From contig CAAEOE010000041.1 of NCBI GenBank assembly GCA_900757505.1, positions 1 to 27,235 of the forward strand: 27,235 nt of DNA. The letters are read 5' to 3'. This document shows positions 15,292 through 23,745 of this stretch, in pieces; within the stretch, counting starts at the first letter, position 1; the number at the start of each line of letters is the position of its first letter. Under the pieces are notes generated by a model that was not told the DNA's origin, did not search any database, and was given only the letters and a program-made list of their open reading frames with translations. A program made the position numbers and the translations under genes. The DNA comes from an uncultured Collinsella sp. (GTDB taxonomy: Bacteria > Actinomycetota > Coriobacteriia > Coriobacteriales > Coriobacteriaceae).

Positions 15292-16189
15292 TGTAAAGAA
15301 ACGTGGCGGATTGGGACGTGGACTGAATGCTTTGGTTTCAGAGGCCGAGTATGAGACCGGCGGTTCGGCTGCATCGGCTTCAAATGCTGCATCTGAAACA
15401 AAACTACCTATTGAGGATATCGTTCCCAACCCTAATCAGCCGCGAATTCACTTTAACGAAACTGAACTTCGCGAGTTGAGCGAGTCAATCCAAGAACATG
15501 GCGTTTTGCAGCCGCTTTTGGTTCGCAAGCATGGAAACGGCTATGAGATCATCGCTGGTGAGCGTCGTTACCAGGCGTCAAAGCTTGCTGGCCTTGAAGA
15601 ATTGCCAGTCATCATTAAAGAGGTAAATGATGAAGAGATGCTGGCTCTTGCTCTTATCGAAAACCTTCAACGTTCAGATCTGAATCCCGTCGAAGAGGCT
15701 AAGGGCTATCGACAGCTCATCGATGCCAGCGGTATGACCCAGGAGGCATTGTCGAAGGCAGTAAGCAAGTCACGCTCTGCAATTACAAACTCACTGCGTC
15801 TTCTCGATCTCCCTGAAGTAGTTCAGCAGATGATTTTTGAGGGTAAACTTACTGCTGGTCATGCACGTGCGATTCTTGCAGTTCCCTATGAGGATGCTCG
15901 AATTCGACTTGCAGAAAAGGTTGTTGCAGAGGGCCTTTCCGTAAGAGCGACAGAAAATCTTGCTCCATTGTTTTCTGCCGGAGAGACGCCTAAGACGCCG
16001 AGGCCTGCAACGCCTCAGTCTTTTAAAAAGGCTGCCCGTGTGCTTCGCCAGGTATTTAATACCAACGTGCGTGTGAAGAGCTCGCGTGGAAAGAATAAGA
16101 TTGAAATTGAGTTTAAAGACGAAGAAGAGCTTTCTCGTATTCTTGGTGAAATGATTCAGTTTGATCAAGGGGGCCAAGATGAGGAATAA
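15284..16189 (+). CDS. parB: Chromosome partitioning protein ParB (Spo0J)
   Basis: parS-binding CTP-dependent DNA clamp that nucleates segregation complexes and recruits SMC. The 301 residues contain the N-terminal KKRGGLGRGLNALV, the CTPase box GERRYQA (about 95-101), ENLQRSDLNPVEEA, the helix-turn-helix MTQEALSKAVSKSRSAITNSLRLL, and a C-terminal dimerisation part ending after KNKIEIEFKDEEELSRIL. GTG at 15284 overlaps the parA stop by eight bases, with GAGGTGA upstream, so it is translationally coupled. The stop overlaps the next small gene. It is the presumed ligand of the parS sites at 14358-14451. Confidence 0.97.
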   Translation: MPSVKKRGGLGRGLNALVSEAEYETGGSAASASNAASETKLPIEDIVPNPNQPRIHFNETELRELSESIQEHGVLQPLLVRKHGNGYEIIAGERRYQASKLAGLEELPVIIKEVNDEEMLALALIENLQRSDLNPVEEAKGYRQLIDASGMTQEALSKAVSKSRSAITNSLRLLDLPEVVQQMIFEGKLTAGHARAILAVPYEDARIRLAEKVVAEGLSVRATENLAPLFSAGETPKTPRPATPQSFKKAARVLRQVFNTNVRVKSSRGKNKIEIEFKDEEELSRILGEMIQFDQGGQDEE

Positions 16190-16433
16190 GATTTTTACTG
16201 CGATTGCATTGGCGACGACTATCGCTGCTGGTGCCTTTGCTGGCTATAAGATCGCGACAGACGATGAACTTCGAGGTCGTTTGCTTCGTGGCGCGCAAGA
16301 TATCGTTGATACGTCCAAGAAGAAAATGGATGTTATGACAGAAGATGTTGCCATGCGCACTGCTCAGGTAACGAAAAATCCTAAGATTAATCAAGGTTGG
16401 GTTAGCAACCAATGGGAAAATGTAGGCTATTAG
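16179..16433 (+). CDS. Small single-span membrane protein, parB-linked, unknown
   Basis: An 84-residue protein I cannot name. Residues 5-24 (IFTAIALATTIAAGAFAGYK) form one hydrophobic helix with glycines, followed by a charged amphipathic part (ATDDELRGRLLRGAQDIVDTSKKKMDVMTEDVAMRT), reminiscent of YtxH-type small proteins. ATG at 16179 follows AAGGGGG and overlaps the 3' end of parB by 11 bases, so it is made with ParB. This suggests a membrane-associated role tied to segregation or the envelope, by position only. A palindrome covers its stop and a terminator follows. Confidence 0.75.
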   Translation: MRNKIFTAIALATTIAAGAFAGYKIATDDELRGRLLRGAQDIVDTSKKKMDVMTEDVAMRTAQVTKNPKINQGWVSNQWENVGY

Positions 16434-16441
16434 GTACCTAA
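16430..16441. repeat. 12-bp palindrome TTAGGTACCTAA, copy 2
   Basis: Identical to copy 1 (12926-12937), including the following C. It overlaps the stop codon of the small membrane protein gene. Confidence 0.6.
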
Positions 16442-16460
16442 CAATTACCCTGCATATTTT

Positions 16461-16503
16461 AAGGGGCCCTTGTCTGATTCATGAGACAAGGGCCCCTTAT
16501 TTT
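16461..16503 (+). terminator. Terminator after the parAB group
   Basis: A 15-bp perfect stem (16461-16475 with 16484-16498), 8-base loop and T-rich tail TTATTTT. It ends the rsmG-parA-parB-small protein transcript. Confidence 0.92.
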
Positions 16504-16544
16504 GTCCGTAAAAAATGGGAAAGGTAGCAGCTGCTCCAAAATTG

Positions 16545-16595
16545 AGGTCAATAAATGAAACGGCCCCGGTTGCATATCCTGCAACCGGGGCCGTT
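16545..16595 (-). terminator. Terminator of rlmN
   Basis: A 16-bp perfect GC-rich stem (16559-16574 with 16580-16595) with a 5-base loop. On the minus strand it is followed by TTTCATTTATT. It lies 37 bp after the rlmN stop and faces the parAB terminator. Confidence 0.88.
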
Positions 16596-16598
16596 CGA

Positions 16599-16614
16599 TG
16601 TTTCACATGAAACG
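16599..16614. promoter_or_regulatory. parS-like site between rlmN and its terminator
   Basis: TGTTTCACATGAAACG has two mismatches to the 16-bp parS consensus (centre G to A, last base). It lies in non-coding DNA about 2.2 kb from the main parS cluster. Confidence 0.6.
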
Positions 16615-16632
16615 TTTTGGAGTGCGACTCCC

Positions 16633-17685
16633 CTATGCGTTCTTCTGAACTTTAAAGCGCTGTTTCAGCTGTCCGCAAGCGGCGTCAATATCGTTACCAC
16701 GGGAGTTACGAATCGTGGTCTCGATGCCACGGGACTCAAGACGACGCTGAAGATCCTCAACCTTATGAATCGGCGACGGCTTGAGCGGGCTGCCCTCGAT
16801 GTCGTTAAGTTGAATCAGGTTAACGTGGCACAGCGTTCCCTCGCAGAAGTCGCAGAGTGCCTGCATCTCGGGATTCGTATCGTTGATGCCTTCGATCATG
16901 GCATACTCATAGGTCGGGCGGCGGCCAGTCTTCTCGGTGTAGAGCTGAAGCGCCTCGTGAAGGCGAAGCAGCGTGTACTTCTTAACACCGGGCATGAGCT
17001 TATTGCGCGTCGATTGGATGGCGGAATGCAGGGAAACGGCAAGCGTGAACTGCTCGGGAATATCGGCAAATTTGCGAATACCGGGAATAACGCCGCTGGT
17101 AGAGACGGTGAGGTGACGAGCGCCGATACCGATGCCATCGGGGTCGTTGAGGATACGCAATGCCTTGAGAACCTCGTCGTAGTTGGCAAACGGCTCGCCC
17201 TGGCCCATGAAGACAACGCTTGTGGCACGCTCGCCAAAGTCGTTGGATACATGAAGCACCTGGTCGACGATCTCTTGAGCAGTCAGAGAGCGCTTGAGGC
17301 CGTTGAGACCGGTAGCGCAAAAGGCACAGCCCATGCCGCAGCCTGCCTGGGTGGAAACGCAGACGGAAAGCTTGTTACGACGGGGCATACCGACAGTTTC
17401 AACGGAAATGCCGTCGTGGTACTCGAGCAGATACTTGCGAGAGCCATCTTTAGAAACCTGCTTGGTGAGTTCAGTCGGCGTATCAAAGGCAAACGCCTCT
17501 TTAAGCTGCTCGCGGAAAGCCTTGGGAAGGTTGGTCATATCGTCAAACGAACAAACGTTCTTCTCAAAGACCCATTCGATGAGCTGCTTCGCGCGGAAGG
17601 CGGGCTGGCCAAGTTCGGCCACGAGCTCGCGAATATCGTTTTGGCTCAAGTCGCGAATGTCCTGAGATTTAGTCCTGGGATTCAT
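16633..17685 (-). CDS. rlmN: Dual-specificity 23S rRNA/tRNA adenine-C2 methyltransferase
   Basis: Radical SAM enzyme that methylates C2 of A2503 in 23S rRNA and A37 of some tRNAs. The 350-residue product has the CxxxCxxC cluster motif (Cys116, Cys120, Cys123 in CGMGCAFC), VFMGQGEPFANYD and SLHSA typical of the family, and the C-terminal Cys337 in AACGQL that carries the methyl intermediate. It is not Cfr-like in any way I can see, but RlmN versus Cfr is judged from features and context only. ATG 17685 follows AAAGG. It is a single-gene unit with its own terminator, divergent from ddl. Confidence 0.96.
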   Translation of the reverse strand: MNPRTKSQDIRDLSQNDIRELVAELGQPAFRAKQLIEWVFEKNVCSFDDMTNLPKAFREQLKEAFAFDTPTELTKQVSKDGSRKYLLEYHDGISVETVGMPRRNKLSVCVSTQAGCGMGCAFCATGLNGLKRSLTAQEIVDQVLHVSNDFGERATSVVFMGQGEPFANYDEVLKALRILNDPDGIGIGARHLTVSTSGVIPGIRKFADIPEQFTLAVSLHSAIQSTRNKLMPGVKKYTLLRLHEALQLYTEKTGRRPTYEYAMIEGINDTNPEMQALCDFCEGTLCHVNLIQLNDIEGSPLKPSPIHKVEDLQRRLESRGIETTIRNSRGNDIDAACGQLKQRFKVQKNA

Positions 17686-17770
17686 GGAAGCCTTTCGATT
17701 TTGGGGAAACGTAGAGGGTATCGCTACAATATGGTATCAGCTGCAGAAATTATAGAGGAGGAGTCTGCCC

Positions 17771-18736
17771 ATGCCGGGTAAAAGCCTAGAGAACATGCAC
17801 GTAGCGGTCTTGGCGGGCGGTCATTCCGCCGAGCGCGAGATCTCGCTCGATTCGGGAAAGAACGTTGTGGTGGCGCTGAAGGAAGCCGGCTACACCTCGG
17901 TGGAGCTGCTTGACACGGCCGCTGATGACTTTATGGTAACCATGGCGACCGGCGGATTCGATGTGGCATTTATCGCCATGCACGGCGCCGGCGGTGAGGA
18001 TGGCGCCATGCAGGGTGCCATGGAGACCCTGGGTATCCCCTACACGGCCTCGGGCGTGCTTGCCAGCGCCTGCGGTGCCGACAAGGAGGTCTCTAAGCTC
18101 CTGTACGCCAAGGCGGGCATTCCCATTGCCCCCGGCCTCGCGCTCGAGGTGGGCGATAAAGTCGATATCGATCATATCGTCGAGGTTTGTGGCGAGCGTT
18201 GCTTTGTGAAGCCGGCCGTCAACGGTTCCAGCTATGGCATTTCCCTGGTCCATGAGCCCTCCGAGCTGCCCGCGGCAATCGCCAAGGCGTTTGAGTATGG
18301 CGACAAAGTGCTGGTCGAGAAGTGCATCGAGGGTACCGAGATCACCGTCGGCGTATACGGCGAAGATGACGTGCGCGCCCTGCCGATTGTCGAGATTCGT
18401 AAGCCCGAGGACTGCGAGTTCTACGATCTGGACGTGAAGTATGTCGACCCTACGGATATCCATCGCATTCCGGCGCAGATTTCAACCGAGAATTACGCTC
18501 GCGCTCAGGAACTTGCCTGTGCCGCTCACAAGGCCCTCGGTTGCCTGGGTATCTCGCGCAGCGACTTTATTGTGAGCGAGGACGGCCCCGTTATCCTCGA
18601 GACCAATACCATTCCCGGCATGACCGATACGTCGCTGTATCCGGATGAGATCCGCCACACCGACGACATGACGTTCCCGCAGGTCTGTGACAGCCTGATC
18701 CGTATGGGCCTTCGTCGAGCGGGCATTGCATGCTAA
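17771..18736 (+). CDS. ddl: D-alanine--D-alanine ligase
   Basis: Makes the D-Ala-D-Ala end of the peptidoglycan stem. The 321-residue ATP-grasp protein has LAGGHSAEREISL (about 14-26), GEDGAMQG (about 76-83), FVKPAVNGSSYGIS in the central ATP-binding part, and DFIVSEDGPVILETNTIPGMT at the C-terminus with the Mg-binding Glu and Asn. ATG 17771 follows GAGGAGGAG. A TACAAT (17725-17730) is a possible -10, with only a weak -35 (TTGGGG). The stop overlaps the next gene by seven bases. Nothing marks it as a D-Ala-D-Lac ligase. Confidence 0.95.
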   Translation: MPGKSLENMHVAVLAGGHSAEREISLDSGKNVVVALKEAGYTSVELLDTAADDFMVTMATGGFDVAFIAMHGAGGEDGAMQGAMETLGIPYTASGVLASACGADKEVSKLLYAKAGIPIAPGLALEVGDKVDIDHIVEVCGERCFVKPAVNGSSYGISLVHEPSELPAAIAKAFEYGDKVLVEKCIEGTEITVGVYGEDDVRALPIVEIRKPEDCEFYDLDVKYVDPTDIHRIPAQISTENYARAQELACAAHKALGCLGISRSDFIVSEDGPVILETNTIPGMTDTSLYPDEIRHTDDMTFPQVCDSLIRMGLRRAGIAC

Positions 18737-21624
18737 TCGAGGACGCGGTTTCGTCAGGAACGCCGCAGTTTGTCATCGACTCCTATGCCACGCTTGCCGA
18801 CCGCGCCAAAACGCAGTCCTTCGGCCTTATCGAGGAAGATGTGATTATCCTCGATACCGAGACCACGGGTCTTTCGGTGCAGGACAACGAGCTGATCGAG
18901 ATCTCGGCGGCCCGTCTTTCGGGCCGCGAGGTCATCGACCGCTTCGATACCTTCGTGCATCCCAGGCAGCTGATTCCCGCCGAGATTACCGAGCTCACGA
19001 GCATTACAAATGCCGATGTTGCAGATGCCCCGTCGGCGGTTGAGGCCGTCGCCGCTCTCGCCGATTTTGTCGGTGGCTGCCCGGTGATCGCACACAACGC
19101 CACGTTCGACCGCTCGTTTATCGAGTCGGTCAAAGGCGGCGTCAACGTGAGCGATATTTGGATCGATTCGCTGGCGCTGTCGCGCATCGCGCTTCCGCGC
19201 TTGGCCTCGCACAAGATGTCTTTTATGGCCGATCTGTTTGGCTGTGACTCGGTGTCACACCGTGCCAATGCCGACGTCGACGCCCTGTGTGGCGTATGGC
19301 GCGTGTTGCTCGTGGCGCTCACCGACTTGCCCCAGGGCCTCATGGCGCGCCTAGCCGACATGCATCCGGACGTGCCTTGGTCCTATCGCCCTATCTTCTC
19401 GTTCTTGGCAGGGCAGAACCCTGGTTCTATCTTCTCTCTCAGCGCCGCTCGTGCTGACGTTCTCAAGGCCGATCGCGCCGACGATCGGGTGGACGCCGAT
19501 GAACTGCCGGTACTCAAGATGCCGAGTCATGAGGAGATTGAGGCAGACTATGCGCCAGGTGGCCTGGTCAATCGCATGTATCCCACCTACGAGCCGCGTG
19601 ATGAGCAGATCGCGATGGCGCTCGAGGTCCGCGATGCGCTGGTCACGGGCACTCATCGAGTAATTGAGGCAGGCACAGGCGTCGGCAAATCGATGGCCTA
19701 TCTGGTGCCTTTTGCCGAGGCAGCACGCCGTAACAACATCACGGTTGGTATTGCGACCAAATCGAACAATCTTGCCGACCAGCTCATGTACCATGAGCTG
19801 CCAAAACTTGCCGAGCAACTGAACGGTGGTCTGTCGTTTTGCGCTCTCAAGGGGTATGACCACTATCCGTGCCTGCGCAAGCTTGAGCGCATGAGCCGCG
19901 GCCAGGTCGAGATTACCACCAAGCGCGATCCGGCGGATACGCTCACGGCGGTCGCGGTCATTATGGCGTACGTCTGCCAATCGGCCGATGGCGACCTCGA
20001 CTCGCTCGGCATTCGGTGGCGCAGCGTCAACCGCCCCGACTTTACGACGGCCTCGCGCGAGTGTGCTCGCCGCCTCTGCCCGTTTTTCCCTGATAAATGT
20101 TTGGTCCACGGCGCTCGCCGTCGTGCGGCGCATGCCGATGTGGTGGTCACCAACCATTCCCTGCTGTTCCGCAATGTCGCGGCCGAGGGCAGGATTTTAC
20201 CTCCGATTCGTCATTGGGTAATCGACGAGGCCCATTCCATCGAGCGCGAGGCGCGCCGCCAGTGGGCGCGCGTGGTGTCGGCGGACGAATCACGCGTCCT
20301 GTTCGAGCGCCTGGGTGGCTCGAGCACCGGCGCACTAAGCCAGGTTTCCCGTGATTTGGCAACCTCCGAGGGCTCTACGCTCTATCTGGGCCTTACTGCC
20401 AAGGCGACGTCGACGGTTGCCCGCGCGAGCATGGCAATCGCCGACGTGTTCGATGGCGTTCGCGAGCTCGGCCGCCGTGCGCGTGGGGGTTATGACAATG
20501 CCAATCTATGGATTGGCCCCGAGCTGCGCGAATCAGACGACTGGCATGATTTCTTACAGTCGGCCTACACTGGCATCGACGCATTGGAACAAGCTGACAA
20601 GAGCGTCGACGCGCTGGTGCAAGCCGTCGCCGCCGACAAGCCCGAGGTTGTTGTCGACCTGGGTGATATCTCGCGCCGCCTGCACGAGCTGGCCGAGAAC
20701 CTCAAACTCATCATTGATGGCACCGATGAACACTACGTGTATTCGCTGCAGGTCAATCGCAGACTTCGTGCCGGCGGAGAGTCGATGACCGCAGAGCGCA
20801 TCGACATTGGCGAGGCCTTGGCAACCGAGTGGCTACCCGAGGTTCACACGGCTATCTTTGCCTCGGCGACCATGACGGTGTCCAAAAGCTTTGAGCACTT
20901 TAACCATGCGGTCGGCCTTGATCGCATCGGTGCTTCAACGTCGTCATCGCTGCACTTGGATTCGAGCTACGACTTCGATTCGAACATGGCTGTAGTCGTT
21001 GCGGGCGATATCCCCGATCCGCGCGATCGTGAGAGCTATCTTACGGCGCTCGAGCGCGTACTGGTCGACGCCCATCTTGCCATGGGCGGATCGGTGCTCA
21101 CGTTGTTCACCAATCGGCGCGACATGGAGGACCTATACGCCCGCGTTGAGCCCAAGATGGCCCGTGCGGGTCTGGAGCTCAACTGCCAGCAGCGCAACTC
21201 ATCTCCTCGTCGCCTGCGCGACCGGTTTATCAACGAACCGACCTCGTCGCTTTTTGCGCTCAAGGCCTTCTGGGAGGGGTTTGATGCCAGCGGCGAGACG
21301 CTGCGCTGCGTCATCATTCCCAAGTTGCCGTTCTCAAGCCCCACGGACCCGCTCTCGTGCGAGCGCAACCTGCGCGAAGACCGCGCATGGGCGCGCTATT
21401 CGCTGCCCGAGGCGGTGCTCGAGGTTAAGCAGGCCGCGGGGCGTTTGATTCGCTCGTCGACCGATAGCGGTGTGCTGATCTTGGCGGATCCTCGCCTGGT
21501 GACGAGGGGCTATGGCAAGAAGTTCTTAACGTCGCTGCCCACGAGCTCCTACCAGCGCATCGAATCGGCGCAGATCGGGCACTATCTACAGCTGTGGCGT
21601 GCACGCCACGAGCGGCGGCGCTAA
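18730..21624 (+). CDS. dinG: DinG-family helicase with N-terminal DEDDh exonuclease
   Basis: The 964-residue product is a fusion. Residues about 38-190 are a DnaQ-type 3'-5' exonuclease with DTET (42-45), HNATFD (122-127) and HRANADVDA (177-185), so the acidic ligands are complete. The rest is an XPD/DinG-like superfamily 2 helicase: Walker A EAGTGVGKS (313-321), DEAH (499-502) and a late motif QAAGRLIRS. Four cysteines (381, 445, 450, 457) are spaced as for a 4Fe-4S cluster. The architecture matches Gram-positive DinG, except that the B. subtilis protein lacks the cluster. ATG lies within ddl (seven-base overlap). The 3' end overlaps the convergent pafC by four bases. Confidence 0.92.
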   Translation: MLIEDAVSSGTPQFVIDSYATLADRAKTQSFGLIEEDVIILDTETTGLSVQDNELIEISAARLSGREVIDRFDTFVHPRQLIPAEITELTSITNADVADAPSAVEAVAALADFVGGCPVIAHNATFDRSFIESVKGGVNVSDIWIDSLALSRIALPRLASHKMSFMADLFGCDSVSHRANADVDALCGVWRVLLVALTDLPQGLMARLADMHPDVPWSYRPIFSFLAGQNPGSIFSLSAARADVLKADRADDRVDADELPVLKMPSHEEIEADYAPGGLVNRMYPTYEPRDEQIAMALEVRDALVTGTHRVIEAGTGVGKSMAYLVPFAEAARRNNITVGIATKSNNLADQLMYHELPKLAEQLNGGLSFCALKGYDHYPCLRKLERMSRGQVEITTKRDPADTLTAVAVIMAYVCQSADGDLDSLGIRWRSVNRPDFTTASRECARRLCPFFPDKCLVHGARRRAAHADVVVTNHSLLFRNVAAEGRILPPIRHWVIDEAHSIEREARRQWARVVSADESRVLFERLGGSSTGALSQVSRDLATSEGSTLYLGLTAKATSTVARASMAIADVFDGVRELGRRARGGYDNANLWIGPELRESDDWHDFLQSAYTGIDALEQADKSVDALVQAVAADKPEVVVDLGDISRRLHELAENLKLIIDGTDEHYVYSLQVNRRLRAGGESMTAERIDIGEALATEWLPEVHTAIFASATMTVSKSFEHFNHAVGLDRIGASTSSSLHLDSSYDFDSNMAVVVAGDIPDPRDRESYLTALERVLVDAHLAMGGSVLTLFTNRRDMEDLYARVEPKMARAGLELNCQQRNSSPRRLRDRFINEPTSSLFALKAFWEGFDASGETLRCVIIPKLPFSSPTDPLSCERNLREDRAWARYSLPEAVLEVKQAAGRLIRSSTDSGVLILADPRLVTRGYGKKFLTSLPTSSYQRIESAQIGHYLQLWRARHERRR

Positions 21625-22538
21625 AGCGGACAGACGAGGGTTTTTGCCATATCGCACAGACGCTTTGACAGGGCGGGGTCATCCAAGATGCGGATGGCTC
21701 CGCCCGCTGCGATTATCTGGCTCAGCAGCCAACGCTCGGAGCCGTAATGCACGGTTACCGTTGCCATGTCTGTCCCGCTGCGCTCGATGAGGGTGATGCC
21801 GGCCCAGTCCAGATGCTCCGCCATATCGAATGGCATCAAGAGCTTTGCGCTACGCTGCGTCCGGGCAAGGGAATCGTGGAGGGATGCAACGTCCGGTACG
21901 TGAGGCACGACGGAGTCTTCCGTCAAGGCGAGTCCCTCGATTTTATCCATGCGATAGGTGCGCTGCTCATCGACCGCGATGTCCCAGGCAATCAGGTATG
22001 TTTGGTCGCCGTTTGCCGTAATGCGCAAGGGGTCGACCAGACGCTCGCGTGGCCGTGCATCGTCCATCGAGCGATACGAGATGCGGCAGCGAACGCCGTC
22101 CTGAATGGCGCAGCTCAGCTGCTGCCAGTGCGACCCGTGGCTGACGGTGTCAGAGACGCGCTGGTTATAGCCGAGCTCTTCGGGTAGAAGAGCGTGTCGA
22201 ATTCGAGCCGCCGCCTGGGGCTCGATCCCCAACGATTCAAGTTCGTGGTTGAGCACAGCGCCCTCGGCGGCACTCAGACGCAGCGGTAGCACACGCCCAG
22301 CGTCACCGGTGAGGACCACACGCTCGCCGTGGCATTCGCAGATGATGCGCGCACCCGATTCTCGGTCCGCGAGCGTCGAGACGATCTCGAGAATCTCGTC
22401 GAGCGACACTCCTGTGATGTCAAAGCGACTGCAAATCTCAGTTCGTGTCATGCCGCTCTCGCCGGCGGCGTAGAGGGCCTCAATGATGTCGATGGCGCGC
22501 GAGAGTCTCTGCTCGCTGGTGAGTTTACGCACGGGCAT
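21621..22538 (-). CDS. pafC: WYL-domain transcriptional regulator, PafC-like
   Basis: A 305-residue protein: N-terminal helix-turn-helix part (LSRAIDIIEALYAAGESGMTRTEICSRFDIT), then a WYL domain in which the signature reads TYLIAWD, followed by RTYRMDKIEG, and a C-terminal WCX-type end. PafB and PafC act together in actinobacteria as a RecA-independent DNA-damage activator, and the paired order here supports that pair. I choose ATG 22538 (MPVRKLTSEQ), which overlaps the pafB end by 14 bases. A TTG at 22559 is also in frame, but it precedes the AAAGGA that serves as ribosome-binding site. The 3' end overlaps dinG on the other strand. Confidence 0.82.
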   Translation of the reverse strand: MPVRKLTSEQRLSRAIDIIEALYAAGESGMTRTEICSRFDITGVSLDEILEIVSTLADRESGARIICECHGERVVLTGDAGRVLPLRLSAAEGAVLNHELESLGIEPQAAARIRHALLPEELGYNQRVSDTVSHGSHWQQLSCAIQDGVRCRISYRSMDDARPRERLVDPLRITANGDQTYLIAWDIAVDEQRTYRMDKIEGLALTEDSVVPHVPDVASLHDSLARTQRSAKLLMPFDMAEHLDWAGITLIERSGTDMATVTVHYGSERWLLSQIIAAGGAIRILDDPALSKRLCDMAKTLVCPL

Positions 22539-23547
22539 ACTCGTGCACCGTCCTTTCAATGAGGTGGTTCCACGCCTGCTTGAGCGATTTGGGGGCCATG
22601 GGCCTCATGCCGTCCATAGCGTGGGCCATGCAAAATGAGGCGGCGGCTTCAAGGTCGCGCACGTCAACGGTCCAGGTCCATCCCGCATCGGTGTGTGCGA
22701 GCTCACCTCGCCCGCGCGTGAGGCCGTTGATCATATCGATCTGCGCCTGCGGGGCGAACGAGAACGTGGCTGCAACGGGCGGTCGGTCGGCAAAATCGAA
22801 TTCAAAGAACAGGTAGTCGTTGAGGTTGAAGTCCGCAGGGATGGTGTAGGCCTTCGAAGGACGCCAAGCGCGAACGATACGGTCGCAGCGGAATGTCCTG
22901 ATGTCGTCGGTGGCATTGTCGAGGCCGCAGAAGTACGCCACGCCCTCGCGCTCGAACATGCCGTAGACGCAGACGGTACGCTCTTTTTGCCCACCGCGTC
23001 CGTTCTGATATAAAAATCGCAGCGCGCATCGCTCGGCAAAGGCGCTCCATACCGCATCGACGGTGGGAGAGCGGCGGATCGGTGCTTCGTCCACCGCAGA
23101 TATGCCGGTGAGGTAGGCAATTTTGGAGCGAATGTCGGCAAGCGGCGCGGCAAAGGTGGAAGAGCCGGCCGCTATTGTCTGGTCGATAGCGTTGAGCAGG
23201 ATATCGGCGTCGTCTGCGGTGATGAGGCCGCCTGCCGCAAACGTGTGCTCGCGGTCGATTGTCCACGAGCTTTCCTCGGTCTCCTGCGCACCGGCGGGGC
23301 GAACCTCCTTGATTAAGATGCCACGCTCGAGCAGTTTGTCACGATCGCGCCGAAACTTGCGCTTATCCGAGTCGATGTTGCCCGAGCCATATCCCAGGTC
23401 AGAATCCAAGACGATCTGCTCGGTCGTCAGCGGTTCGGGGGAGCTGTTGAGCACAAAGAAAAGATTGAGGATGCGCTGGGCCGTTTTATCGAAACTGGGC
23501 TCCGAATTCCCCTTTTTAATTGTCGCGGTCGCGTCGCTTGCCGTCAT
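22525..23547 (-). CDS. pafB: WYL-domain transcriptional regulator, PafB-like
   Basis: A 340-residue partner of the next gene. The helix-turn-helix part lies at about 20-80 (QRILNLFFVLNSSPEPLTTEQIV, then KRKFRRDRDKLLERGI), typical of this family. The WYL part follows (RCALRFLYQNG, VAYFCGLDNATDDIRTFRCDRIV). The WYL letters themselves are replaced by VAYFCG, but the surrounding pattern holds. ATG 23547 has GAGGA upstream. It is first in a two-gene unit with pafC and is divergent from the M28-like gene. The 198-bp gap to that gene has no promoter I can call with confidence. Confidence 0.82.
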   Translation of the reverse strand: MTASDATATIKKGNSEPSFDKTAQRILNLFFVLNSSPEPLTTEQIVLDSDLGYGSGNIDSDKRKFRRDRDKLLERGILIKEVRPAGAQETEESSWTIDREHTFAAGGLITADDADILLNAIDQTIAAGSSTFAAPLADIRSKIAYLTGISAVDEAPIRRSPTVDAVWSAFAERCALRFLYQNGRGGQKERTVCVYGMFEREGVAYFCGLDNATDDIRTFRCDRIVRAWRPSKAYTIPADFNLNDYLFFEFDFADRPPVAATFSFAPQAQIDMINGLTRGRGELAHTDAGWTWTVDVRDLEAAASFCMAHAMDGMRPMAPKSLKQAWNHLIERTVHEYARA

Positions 23548-23745
23548 AGAGTCCTCGCATGAGAAGGTGGTTTGCTGCCATGATTTTAGTCCGATATGGA
23601 GATTAGGCTATATCCTTGTCCGCTCGGGGCGTTAAGATGGCCCGAATTCGGTCGTTTGCGCTCGCTCGGGGTATACTTTCGACTATATACGGTTCTAATG
23701 TGCATGCATTGGGCCTATTTGTCGGATTATGGATGTGGAGCGCAC

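Noticed and set aside
19068..19090. TTGTCGGTG in dinG as a PafBC-dependent (RecA-NDp type) promoter
   Set aside because: It is inside the coding region and no TAnnnT element follows at the required spacing.
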